A stretch of 64,000 nt of DNA from Norana najaformis (lineage: Eukaryota > Annelida > Clitellata > Crassiclitellata > Hormogastridae), in assembly GCA_964023275.1 (NCBI GenBank), contig OZ029921.1, positions 29,247,230-29,311,229 of the forward strand. Reading direction: 5' to 3'. Below are positions 32,501 through 43,300 of this stretch, piece by piece. How positions within the stretch are numbered: position 1 is the first letter of the stretch; every line of letters begins with the position of its first letter. The position numbers were made by a program, and so were the translations under genes. A model generated the notes under the pieces. That model was not told the DNA's origin and did no database searches. It saw only the letters and a list, made by a program, of their open reading frames with translations.

Positions 32501-35500
32501 ATGTGGTCCTGATTTGGTATGATTTGGATTGCCAAAAAGGTTAACAGCAGCTGAGATACTTGTGTATAAGCTGTTTTTTTACATTTTTTGCTTATCTGAA
32601 ATGCTCTAGGGTAAATAATAGGCCAAATTGGAGTCAAGTATAATGTAGTGTTAAGCTTGGTCTGTCAACTTTAAAGTTCCTTATAGAACATGGGAGCAGC
32701 AATCAAACAACTGGACACCTTTTAATTTTTATGGTTTGTGTGGCTTGGCAGCAGGTTGCAAGTTTTACTTGGTGCACCAGGCATGGAACAGATACAGTGG
32801 CAAGTGACTGACACATTTTGCCAATCTGTGAATGTATCAGGATTGCTGCTGTCATGTCTGCACTTCAGCTGAAAGATTATTATTATTATTATCATCATCA
32901 TCATCGTCATCATCATCATTATTATCATTATTATTATTATTGTTATTATTGAGACAACTCACATGCTGTCATACAAAGGCACTTTAGTTACAAAGGACAT
33001 GTTGGGGAAAGATGAGGCAACTCTGGTCAGTCAGTCGAATGAATTTTCAGACTTGTAAGTTAGAACATTTGTTCATTCAGTAAATTCATGTAGCACCTGT
33101 ATCCGATATATTTATTTTGGCTGTGTGATATTTAGTAGCTCAGATGCCCAGTGAAATTGTTGTCTTGTATGGACCGTTGGCTCAGTGCATGTTCAAATGA
33201 TGGATTAGTGCATGTGTAGACCAGTGCATGATTGGGTCATAGACCCTGCATGCGTGGATCAGTGCATGTCCGGACAAACGAACGAGAAAGCAGTTACTCA
33301 AGTGAAGTTTGAAAAACCTATTATAATGTTGCTTGTTGTTTCTACTTGTATACAGCAATTCCTACGACAGTTTCATCAACGTCAACTAAAAAGAAAGAAA
33401 CAACCACTTTTTCCATCACAATTCCCCTGCAATCTTCAGCAGCTGTAACTGCTACATCATTACTTACTACAAGCCCATCACAGTACCTCACAACAACTGG
33501 GCTAAGTACCACTCAAATATCTGAGCTACAAACCAGAAGTCTGGATAGCACATCGGCTACTGCAATAACTACTATTCTAAGCACGCCTCAAACTACAACA
33601 CATACTGCTACAATGAGCCCACCTCAAACTACAGTGCAGACCACATCTCAAACTACAGCACAGACTACTATACAGGCCACATCTCAAACTACAGCACAGA
33701 CTACTACACAGACCACACCTCAAAATACTGCTCAGACTGCTACACAGACCACACCTCAAACTAATGCACAGACCACACCTCAAAATACTGCACAGACTAC
33801 TACACAGACCACACTTCAAACTACAGCACAGACTACTCTACAGACCACACCTCAAACTAGAGCCCAGACTAGCACACAGACCACACCTCAAACTACAGTA
33901 CAGACTACTACACAGACCACACCTCAAACTACAATACAGACTAATACACATACCACGCCTCATACTACAGCACAGACCACACCTCAAACTACAATACAGA
34001 CTAATACACAGACCACGCCTCAAACTACAGCACAGACTACTACACAGACCATACCTCAAACTACAGCACAGACCACACCTCAAACTACAGCACAGACCAC
34101 ACAAACTACAGCACAAACTACTACTCAGACCACCCCTCAGACTACAGCACAGACCACACTTCAAACTACAGAGCAGACTACTACACAGACCACACTTCAA
34201 ACTACAGAGCAGACTACTACACAGACCACACTTCAAACTACAGCACAGACTACTCTACAGACCACACCTCATACTACAGCACAGACCACACAAACTACAG
34301 CACAGACTACTACACAGACCACACCTGAAACTACAGCACAGACCACACCTCAGACTACAGCACAGACTGCACCTCAAACTACAGCACAAACTACTACTCA
34401 GACCACCCCTCATACTACAGCACAGACCACACTTCAAACTACAGAGCAGACTACTACACAGACCACACTTCAAACTACAGCACAGACTACTCTACAGACC
34501 ACACCTCATACTACAGCACAGACCACACAAACTACAGCACAGACTACTACACAGACCACACCTGAAACTACAGCACATACCACACCTCAGACTACAGCAC
34601 AGACCACACTTCAAACTACAGAGCAGACTACTACACAGACCACACTTCAAACTACAGCACAGACTACTCTACAGACCACACCTCAAACTACAGCACAGAC
34701 TAGCACACAGACCGCACCTCAAACTACAGTACAGACTACTACACAGACCACACCTCAAACTACGGTACAGACTACTACACAGACCATGCCTCATACTACA
34801 GCACAGACCACACCTCAAACTACAGCACAGACTACTACTCAGACCACACCTCATACTACAGCACAGACCACAACTCAAACTACAGCACAGACCACACCAC
34901 AAACTACAGTACAGACTACTACACAGACCACACCTCAAACTACAGCACAAACTACTGAACAGAGCACACCTCAAACTGCAGTACAGACTATTACACAGAC
35001 CACACCTCAAACTACAGCACAGACTACTACTCAGACCACACCTCATACTACAGCACAGACCACAACTCAAACTACAGCACAGACCACACCACAAACTACA
35101 GTACAGACTACTACACAGACCACACCTCAGATTACAGCACAGACTACAGCACAGACCACACCTCAAACTGCAGTACAGACTATTACACAGACCACACCTC
35201 AAACTACAGCACAAACTACTGAACAGAGCACACCCCAACCAATGGTACAGACTTCTTCTCAGAGCACACCTCAAACTATGGCACAAACTACTACACAAAG
35301 CACACCTCAAACTATGGCACAAACTGCTACACAAAGCATGCCTCAAAATACAGCACAGGCCGCTGCACAGAACACTCAGAGTGATGGAACTGCGGAGACT
35401 GTTGATTCCTCAAAAACCACCTGTCAAATACGCTTGGATAGAACTACAGTTTTGGGCAAGTCATTACTATTCAGTGTGATTTTTAAAACGTTTTACCAGT

Positions 35501-37885
35501 ATCATTTTCTTGCACATGTTTAGCATATGGTGCTATATGTATGCTTGGGTCGAACGACTGAATTAACGAATCAATCATTAAATGAATAAGTTAATTAAAA
35601 ACGAAAGAATGACTAAGAACTTTAGGCAGATGTTTGGTTTTGTGGATAGCATTAGCTTTACTTCTTTGCTTACGCTGCAAATTTTTGTGCTCTGTCTGAA
35701 ATTGACAAGTCATGCCACACAACATTTGACCTACAAGAAGGACCTCCAGCTGCTGTTGGATGGCCGTAGTTGTATTTTCCTTTCAGCCCCAGGACCTTGC
35801 CTTTCTAGGATTATTTTTCAGTTGGCGTGCTAAAATGTATCACAGTCTGACCTCCGTTCTCTGTTAGATTTTGTAAAGGAGCAGTTGTTTCTTTAGTAAT
35901 TTCAGATGTCTGCATATTAATTTGTAAGTACAGTTATTTCAGGTCAACCTCTGCCTTAGACATCAACTTCAGTTAGGCAGCAGACAGTCTGTACTGCATT
36001 GATCTAATTAATCATTCTCTACAAATAAATGTTGTGACATTAGATGCATTTTGCATTGTACTAAGGTTATAAAATGGATTGCAACACTTATGGGTGTTTG
36101 TGAATTCAGTTCATCAGTTGATCATGGCTGTCGTGTGTTTTGCTTAGAGGATGATTGCATGCAGTTACTAACATCAGTGGGAATTGGAATCGATACCAGT
36201 ACAACCGAGACAAGTCCAACTGCTAGCTTTACAGCTGCTAGCAGTACAGCTGATAGCTATGTAACTAATGTGACAGCAAACTTTACTACAAGTAAGTTGT
36301 TACTGGTGCTTTTTAATATTGGTTTTGTATAAAGTTTATGCATGAAATCAGTATACAGCTGAAACTGTTACACATTGGAACCTGCATGCACATTATGACT
36401 CAGATGCTGATAACCGATAGTGTGGTGTGGTGGAGAAAAGTTAATGCCACCTTGCTATATATCATTTGGGATGCAATAAACATATATGTATCTTTATATA
36501 TGTATATCTATATATATGCCATATATACCATGTATGGAGTGCAATTCTGTATACATGTACTGCTCACTCTTAGCAGTGATAGAAGACAGAGGTTCTACAC
36601 TAAACACGATTGTTTAAAATTGAAGTTTGACATTAGTTTTAATTGGCAGTGTAACAAGCATTGAAGATTTGTATGTGAAATTCACCTGTTAATATTATAT
36701 TTTTTATAATTTAGTTGGATTTTTACGAACTCACTGCAATGCTCTGCCGGAATTTTCATCGATGACAACTAATTATTCGGACCCGAGCATTGGATCTGTT
36801 GTGGAGGTCACGTGCTGTGGTGATCTCACGTTTCCTGACCATACACATGTGAAGTTTGTACGTTGCAACGAATCCGGACGATGGGATCCACCGATCGAAT
36901 ATTGTGCCAGTGAGTATCCATGAACAACACAACCCACCTTGACAACTCTTCTCCCCCTTCTTTGGTCTTCTGGCAACCGGACTTGGTTCTTGACGTGGCA
37001 TCTTTGGACATCCCGACTGACTTGACACAGCACTCATGCATAAGCTGGTGCCCTGCACTTAGCTTTTAAGTAGCGCTTTAGAAATTTCAAGACTACGATT
37101 ATGAACAGTGGGAATGCCATACACGGCTTGCGTCAGTTACCATCTTACAACCGGTCTTGTCTTTTCCCTTCTGGTGCAGGGCTGTAAGCCATTCTAAGTA
37201 TATGGGCCAACTCAGCCCACCATAATTCTGGGATCAGTATGTATATACATGTAAGCTGGGAAGTTTTAACTGGTGTCCTGTGTTGGATTGCCGACGTGTT
37301 TGTGCTTCAGCTAAGATGTCCTTCAGGCCCCACGACCACACTTCTAAGTTTTGTTTGTTGAAGTGTGTAAACAAATGTTTTTCCTGCACATTTTACTAAT
37401 TAGTTTAGGAGTGAGCTATGCAGGGATCTGTTGAGTTGAACTTCATTCAAGGCAGGGCAGCTGGGTAATGCTAAATCATACCTTAAGGTCATACGATTCC
37501 TCACTTAGTCAATGGACACATGGCATGTTAACAATGCATTACTTACTTACTAAGCTGCATGGCACTGCAAAATTGAAATTTTTGTTTTGCATAAAACATT
37601 ACACACGTTACATTACATGCATAAAATGTTGCATATGTCACATAAATTGCTGCTATACTGTATTTTCTATTAGAAAGCATCACGAAGGCTTTTCGGTCTG
37701 AGTCGCAGCCGCTGGAGGCACCAGGATCAGTGGGAATAGGAAGTGTTGCCTTGATCATCTGTGTCCTGGAGATGGCCGGCTTATTTGCACTTGACCTTGA
37801 CCTCTACTACAGAAATCTGCAACTACTTCACCGCAATCTATGCCACGGACGAAAAGTTGTGTCACGGAACCGCATCGGCTGCTGA
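26565..37885 (+). CDS. Transmembrane mucin-like lectin: two C-type lectin domains, two sushi domains, Thr/Gln mucin stalk
   Basis: Exons: 26565-26613, 27063-27300, 28588-28814, 29008-29046, 29410-29575, 30287-30495, 31864-32058, 33356-35455, 36148-36291, 36715-36909, 37674-37885. All phases join, giving 1257 residues. Order: signal peptide (MNLLILSYIVCLFW); CTLD1 (FWIGLTDLAVEG, GFICEY); a short linker; CTLD2 (YWIGLSTQ, HSFLCDY); sushi 1 with four Cys; a 700-residue Thr/Gln/Pro stalk without Cys; a Ser/Thr-rich exon; sushi 2; a helix (GSVALIICVLEMAGLFAL); and a ~30-residue basic tail. Both CTLDs are split by a phase 2 intron at the same place; the other introns are phase 1, the domain-shuffling pattern. 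CTLD1 lacks EPN/QPD and CTLD2 has EPS, so classical Ca-dependent sugar binding is doubtful. The stalk exon seems to use a GC donor. The start of exon 9 (36148 or 36178) is uncertain, as both keep frame. Confidence 0.88.
29860..30140 (+). mobile_element. TA microsatellite and LINE ORF2 C-terminal fragment in a lectin intron
   Basis: A TA/TACA run at 29860-29935 precedes a plus-strand stretch reading WNSLPINFHNVPINCQQ and FYSLAKTHLFNSFGQ. This is the WNSLP...LKTHLF signature of LINE ORF2 C-termini. The split CTLD2 exons (29410-29575 and 30287-30495) flank it. Confidence 0.65.
30528..30790 (+). mobile_element. SINE-like element, family T2
   Basis: It starts with a B-box-like GTTTCAAATCCCTGCCATGG and continues through 'tgttcccctag', 'gaggctaaggaaa' and 'aagttgctaacacttcatac' to 'ggggctgctctt'-like sequence. 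A fuller copy with both boxes is at 41749-42035 and a partial copy at 58064-58195. Confidence 0.7.
30890..31115 (+). mobile_element. tRNA-derived SINE, family T1
   Basis: This plus-oriented copy has the B-box GGTTCGTATCCCGGTCGTGG, then the shared body (ggtgtggcacccattcaaat, ctcacccaataaattcattg) and the 3' end 'gaggccatacggttgctatagaaaaacgtgtacattta'-like. It lies in the intron before sushi 1. The open frame here is the SINE, not a gene. Confidence 0.85.
31626..31700. repeat. 37-bp tandem duplication
   Basis: Two copies of 'tcattcacagNttttgatgNaaaatagtctgggactt' stand head to tail with two or three differences, about 165 bases before the sushi 1 exon. Confidence 0.8.
32110..32525. repeat. 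Degenerate minisatellite, unit about 33 bp, about 12 copies
   Basis: The unit is like gactgggcaattttggctag followed by aaaagatgatcct/ttgt. Twelve or so units with substitutions and small length changes fill the first 400 bases of the intron between sushi 1 and the mucin exon. No protein meaning is proposed for the open frames across it. Confidence 0.88.
32876..32952. repeat. (ATT/ATC)n microsatellite
   Basis: A run of ATT and ATC trinucleotides in the same lectin intron. Short Met/Ile-rich frames over it are artefacts. Confidence 0.9.
33577..35370 (+). repeat. Coding mucin repeat array, 36-bp (12-residue) unit
   Basis: The unit encodes QTTAQTTTQTTP with variants (PH, LQ, EQ, VQ, SQS). About 50 units or part units are present, in one exon of the lectin. 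Larger blocks are themselves repeated: a run containing PHTTAQTTQTTAQTTTQTTP occurs around 34260-34330 and again around 34500-34570. A second block (QTTVQTTTQTTPQ with TAVQTITQ) repeats between about 34840 and 35210. Thr makes up about half the residues, so dense O-glycosylation is expected. The array is all in frame and stop-free. Confidence 0.95.
35925..36010. repeat. Dispersed repeat family R-C, second copy
   Basis: It matches 20825-20905 and 63763-63840 (agttatttcaggtcaacctc, tgtactgcattgatctaatt). It lies in the intron after the mucin exon. Confidence 0.6.
36935..37105 (+). mobile_element. Diverged LINE family L-A 3' end
   Basis: It starts with a degenerate C-terminal part (aacccaccttgacaactctt) and ends with 'cataagctggtgccctgcacttagctttt' and 'gcgctttagaaatttcaagactacga'. 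This is more diverged than other copies. It lies in the last lectin intron. Confidence 0.65.
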
Positions 37886-38589
37886 TTGTAAACACAGCAT
37901 TTTGTTGTTGATGGAGTTACCTTGAATTGTGTGATTTGCAAATAACAGATCTTGTTAGAGGAAGAATCTTCTGTGTTTGTGCAGCTTGAATTGTGATATG
38001 CAAATTACATCTTGTTAGAGGTTAGAATCTTCTGTGTATGTGCAGCTTCCTGGTGTATTACGATACACATAAACATTAATTTGCTGTAGTTTCTTTAGAC
38101 TCCCTGGTTAGACTTCACTTTCACAAGGAACACTACAAGTTTAAGAACGTTTACGATTGGCCAAACCTTTACAGAACGTGAAATGAATACTTGTAGACAA
38201 TGAAGATGGTGAAAGTTGTTTAGAAATGCGTAAAATCACTGATTCGCGTTTCTTGGAGACATGGCCATGTGGGTGCATTGGGACTTTTTACCGGGTAATC
38301 TGTATATATTGTGTGCACTTATAAATCTGTTGTTCAGTCATGCAACCTGTAAGGTTGCAAAGCTAAACAACAGATTTCTAGTTGCAAATATTTAAGGACT
38401 TGACATTATCCACAGACACCAGGTACATGCAATTCACAACTATGCATGCTGGTAGATGTCCTGTTGTCCTTAACTATTTGGACAATGTTAAGACTGGAAT
38501 TACATTCCATCTGTGATTGTGATTGAAAAGTCGTGGATTCACTTATGCTTGATCAGCAGATGCGTTGACTCTTGCTTTGCCTCACACGA

Positions 38590-38880
38590 GAAGAGCAGAA
38601 CGGTGGCTGTTCTGAAGCTTTGGAATTCACTGCTCAGTTCTGCAGTCTGTCAATTCTTTAATGTCATTCAGGTCTACACTTAATACTTTCCTGTTCAACT
38701 TACCTACTGTAGCCTGATCTCTGGTTTCCTTGACCTAACAGATTTCAACTGGTTTTCTTCAACAGATTATGAATTTTTACTGCAGCTTCACTTGAAGCCA
38801 CCATTGATGGATGCCTTGTGGGTTTTGATAACAACACTATACAAGTCATTCGATTAGACTGGAGAGGAGAGACAGGGTCT
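38590..38880 (+). mobile_element. LINE 3'-end family L-B, related copies at 48970-49035 and 54960-55265
   Basis: It contains LWNSLLSSAVCQFFNVIQ (WNSLP...FK-type ORF2 ending), then a 3' UTR with 'gatttcaactggttttcttcaacagatta' and 'aagtcattcgattagactgg'. The 54960-55265 copy matches along most of this length. The 48970-49035 copy covers only the middle. Confidence 0.7.
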
Positions 38881-39262
38881 TTTCAAATGGGATTAAGTGT
38901 TTACTATGAAAAGGTTTTCTTTAGTGGCTGATGGTCCAGTAGTGCCATCTACAAAGTTTCTGCACATGACTGATGGCACAAAGGACACAACTGCACATTC
39001 AACTGCCAACACAGGCGTGTTAGTTTGCGAATGTCACTGTTTAGAGACTTTCCACTCATTTGAGTATCATTTGCCACCAGATGAACTTAACGTAAAGTGC
39101 CTTTGAGAGGATCCACAATGGTAAATACATACATGTACAAGAAAAGTTCCACTGCTGATCTCCTGTTGTCCAGAAGCAGAGGTCAAAGGACAGCAATTAC
39201 ACTTGGCCACTATTGCACTTGGCCTTTTAGAACGGTTAACTTTTTTTGCTTAGAGCACCAGT

Positions 39263-39268
39263 AATAAA
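39263..39268 (+). promoter_or_regulatory. Candidate polyadenylation signal of the mucin lectin
   Basis: AATAAA lies about 1.4 kb past the lectin stop at 37885. No closer canonical hexamer was noticed. A long 3' UTR or a variant hexamer are both possible. Confidence 0.3.
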
Positions 39269-40373
39269 CAAGTCTGCTTTACTAGTACTATTTCATGTGA
39301 AGGTAACTATGTATTCTGACTCAGGCTTTCAGAGCAGTATGAAGCACAAGACAACTCAATTAAAAGTTTAAAACATATATTCTAAAAGTAGAAAGCTTCA
39401 ATTTAGTAGAATTCATTACCGGGTGCAAGTTCACTGATTGTCTTTAGCAACTTTACAGCATAGCATAAAATTCTAACATATGGTGTTTCATTCTGTTGAA
39501 ATGCAAAGATTCATTAAGTACTTCTTCATCATATTTGTTAAAATACTTTAAAACCTATCAGACGACAAACTATTCAGCTGCACTCCCACCATAACAGCTC
39601 TCCAAAAAACAAGTCTTAAGTCAGCAAGCTTCACCACTCCTGCCTCAATCACCTCAGCACAAAGGTGGACAGTTGATCCACAGTGACAGACCAACGAATG
39701 CAAAAGCCCATGCTGTGCCAACCCAGAGTATAAACAGAAAACCTATCATGTGAGTAAAAATAGCCAAGAATGATAGGCACACAAGATCACAAAGGTTGCT
39801 GGGGCCACAAAGCAACCTGGCAACAAAAGACAGACCCTTAAACTTGGTTCCGGAAGAGAAAGGCAACCAGTAAAGTTGGTCAATCATGCAACAAGAGATA
39901 CTGGAGAATCACAGATTAGTTATAAGTTTTGAATGGAGACCAGACTACTACTTCTTCTGTAAGCCAACAAAACCAAATTGCAGTAATTAGTGTGACTACA
40001 CATGAAAGCATGGACCACAGCAGCAGACAGGTTTCGAGACACAGCGCCTGGTAGCTCCTAACTGCAAAAATGGAAGTTTGAAGAGCATGTAGATGAACGC
40101 TCCAAAGAAATTCAGATATACTATATTAATATGGAAAAATAAACATTGGAAATGTACATTGTTATTTGGCTAAATACAAATAGATGTATATCATTTTTTA
40201 CAAGGCTGAACAAAAAACCATATCCTAATTAGTTACAATTAAAGTTAATTAGCAAAAAATGGAAGTTCTGATTATGCATTTTAAAGATTAAGTTTAAACA
40301 TCGTTGTTTTCTTTAGGAAAAATGATTGCATCCCTGAAATGACTCCAACTGTGTTAGCAATACATAATAGCTG

Positions 40374-43300
40374 TTACTCAAAATTCGCTTGCTCTGCTGA
40401 AGTACTTCTATTTGTTGACAGTCTGTAAGTGCCATCAAACATTTTCACTGACACATAGCTTAGTTCATACCACTCCCCTAATCTCAGAATACGTACAAAC
40501 TCTTGCCAGGCAGTGAGCTTCATTTCAAACCCATCTTTATCACGTACATGTTTCACTTGCATGTCTAATTCCTTACCATTTGTTACTTTCTTGGTCAGTT
40601 CGTCTTCTTTAAAAATTTCCACTTTTATGAAAAGAAACTCACTCAAGCAAGACTTGTCAATATCAGTCAGACAAGTAAATGGAGGAGGATTGTAAGCAAA
40701 TCTCACTTTTACATTCTCAAATTCTATATTGCAATCAATCTTTATGGTATTGATTTCATACTTTCCTTTTTTAGTAGGCACATAGTAAGGACAGTCCTTC
40801 AAGCAGACAGGAATTTGTTCTGTTGCATATCTTTCCAGTATGTCTTTGTGCAGATCTGGGAAGAAGGTAAGGCATCTTTGGTAAGTCGTTTCACCAGTCT
40901 GAACCATAAAACATGAATACCAGTTGCCTCTTGCAGACTTACATTTCTTCTGTACCCGATGTATGTAACCAGTCAAGTCTGAAATTCATAAAATTAATAA
41001 TGTTCACTTGACTCAGAAAAACTATTCAACAGACTGTAAAAGTTTTTTGTACGTGTAAGAATGCTCAGTCGTGATATGCAATATAGATTCAAGCTGGTTT
41101 ACTGAGCTTCTGAAGCCAAAGAGTGTACTTGGGTTGTAATTTCAAGATGTCTGCCTTGGATCTGAAATTTGGATAACCCCCCCTACACCACTCAAGCTAA
41201 ACTAGAAGACTTCCTTATACCCTTCAGTCTTCAACATGCTACATTTCCCCTGAAACTTCTCTATGAGCATTCTAGTGATTTTAGTCTCTGAGGTCTGGCC
41301 TTGACCTCGTGGGAAAATTTGGTGACCTTACATTCAAGATGCCTTGCCTAAGCCACTGGTTTTTAGCCTTGGCCTTGTGCTGTGTAGCCAGTAGCTTTGA
41401 GACCAGCCTTCTGTCATTGCAGTACTGTTCAGTTGTTAACTGGTAATTAGCTGTGACACCTCACTATAGATGAGCTACAGTGAAGTGAAAAGACTTGTGC
41501 AAGTCATTCAAGTTATGCCAAAAGAAGTGTGCAAGTTGCATTCAAACTACAGACTGTCTCTGCCTGACTCTTGGATCTTGACCCTATCGATTTTGTTTTG
41601 ACTGAGCGCCTGTGAATAAGCTGGTCCCCGCGGCACGGCTTTTGTTGGGCTGTAGAAATCTTAGAATTACGATTACAGACAGCATTACCACTGCCTTGTT
41701 TCTTTCTCAAGATCTTTGCATTTTCAACAAACTTGTCATTTTGGGTGTGATAGAATAGCGGTTAGTATGCTGGACTGTCATCCAAGAGGTAGGGGTTCAA
41801 AACCCTGCCAAGGCAGAATTTTGTTTTGAGATGTTGGCTCCACCTGTGCCCCTAGCAATCTCATCTACAGAGTACATTCATCATAAACTATTAGTGGGAA
41901 TATCAGATGACGAGGGAAATGGCTGGCCACCAGCTCTCATATGCCAAGGCTAAGAAAACTGAAGTCGCCAACACTTAGTATGCATGGCTGCCTCTCAGAC
42001 TAGCTTAAGGGGCTGCTCTTCTCTTCCTGTTCTCCTGGATATGTACCCGAGTGGCTTGCCATTTTTCTTGGTTGTCTGACCGCTCAAATTTATGAATAGG
42101 TGTTCGGAACATTTTAAAAAATAGGCTAAAACTGAAGTTAAAAAATCAGTGGTTAAGCCTAAGCTATTTAAATAGTTGATTAACTGAACTAATGAACCCC
42201 CTGGTTAAAGTCATATTGCTAGCTTAGCCCCCAGGGAAATGCTACAACATTATAATTATTTCTATTCATTGTTGCAATGGTAAACCTTAACCTAGGATTG
42301 TGCATCTTGGTATTGGCCTTGAGACTGCAGCATTGGCCTTGTGGGTCCTTGGACTCGTGAGTCTTGGTCTACCATTTATCGCTTTTGCTGCCTCCACAAT
42401 ATCAATATAAAACACTTTGACCAATGTAAACAGTTTTCTAAAGGTTTGGTATCTATCTTTACAGTCTGTAACATTACTGTAACAAAATATTCTGAAGTTC
42501 ATACATTTCAGGTTTTTGAAACAAGTTTGGTCCCTTACCTAAAGTAGAACAGTCTGCGTTGTTGGTAGTCTGTTTCCATGAACACTCTGCAACAAAATTT
42601 ATGACATACTTAAGATGTCGCTTACATAGACACAGGTGGTGAAGCAGATGGTTTTACTGGACGAAATATCCAGAAAGTCTGTGCCACCAGTCTGTGACTG
42701 GTGGAAGCAGAGGTATGGGTCACTTGTGGCAGGAAACAAGAAACTAGTTAAGTATGCACTCAGTGCACCTACAGAATATACTTTAAGTACACCAATAAGG
42801 TATCTTGGAATGATACCGATCATAATACATGTTTACACGACATCTTTCTAAAAATGCCATTTTGCTGAATGTTTACATAGCCTGCTCAGCAGGCCAGAAA
42901 AATGGCAGATGCTGTTGAATGTTACTAATGTAATGTGATGCAAGTAGGATATGGTATCCTGTCCAAGCTTGAAGAGGAAAAGGATCTGGATGTGCTTACT
43001 GATGTTTTCCAAGACATGCAGCATAATACCAATTAACTGTCAGCAGATATTTTAATAATGTAAAGACTACATGAATTAACCTTTTGCCAACTTGAAAATA
43101 ATTACTCCGTCAAAAGACTGATTCAAATAATCTATTATACTATATATTATATTATAATATGGATTATGCTATGATTTAAAGACTAGGGCAGTACAAGTTA
43201 TATGATCACATTTTCTGAAAGCTTATGAGTGAGTTTGGATCACAAGGGCTGACAACCCTTTACAAATTACTGCCGCAATTATATCCTTGCCCACTCTGGA

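Larger units (their letters stand above)
37886..40373. other. Convergent region between the lectin and the CARD gene
   Basis: The two genes converge here, so this should hold both 3' UTRs. A plus-strand AATAAA lies at 39263-39268. A LINE tail occupies 38590-38880. Otherwise no gene or structured repeat was recognised. The frames at 38897 and 39654 show no domain signature. Confidence 0.55.

Noticed and set aside
33577-35370. CRISPR-like regular repeats
   Set aside because: There are no unique spacers. It is a contiguous coding tandem array in a eukaryotic gene.
33764-35479. A 571-residue second frame (HRPHLKLQ repeats) and several Cys/Leu-rich antisense frames over the mucin array
   Set aside because: The 36-bp unit is a multiple of three without stops in several frames, so all frames stay open. 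Only the Thr/Gln frame splices in phase with the flanking sushi exons.
36756-37058. Three overlapping minus-strand frames
   Set aside because: They are antisense to the sushi 2 exon and the adjoining LINE tail.
39654-39887. A 77-residue minus-strand hydrophobic frame
   Set aside because: There is no splice-compatible neighbour and no recognisable family; it lies in the convergent 3' region of two genes.
41749-41825. An Asp-type tRNA gene
   Set aside because: The acceptor stem does not pair and the same sequence continues into a repeated SINE body.
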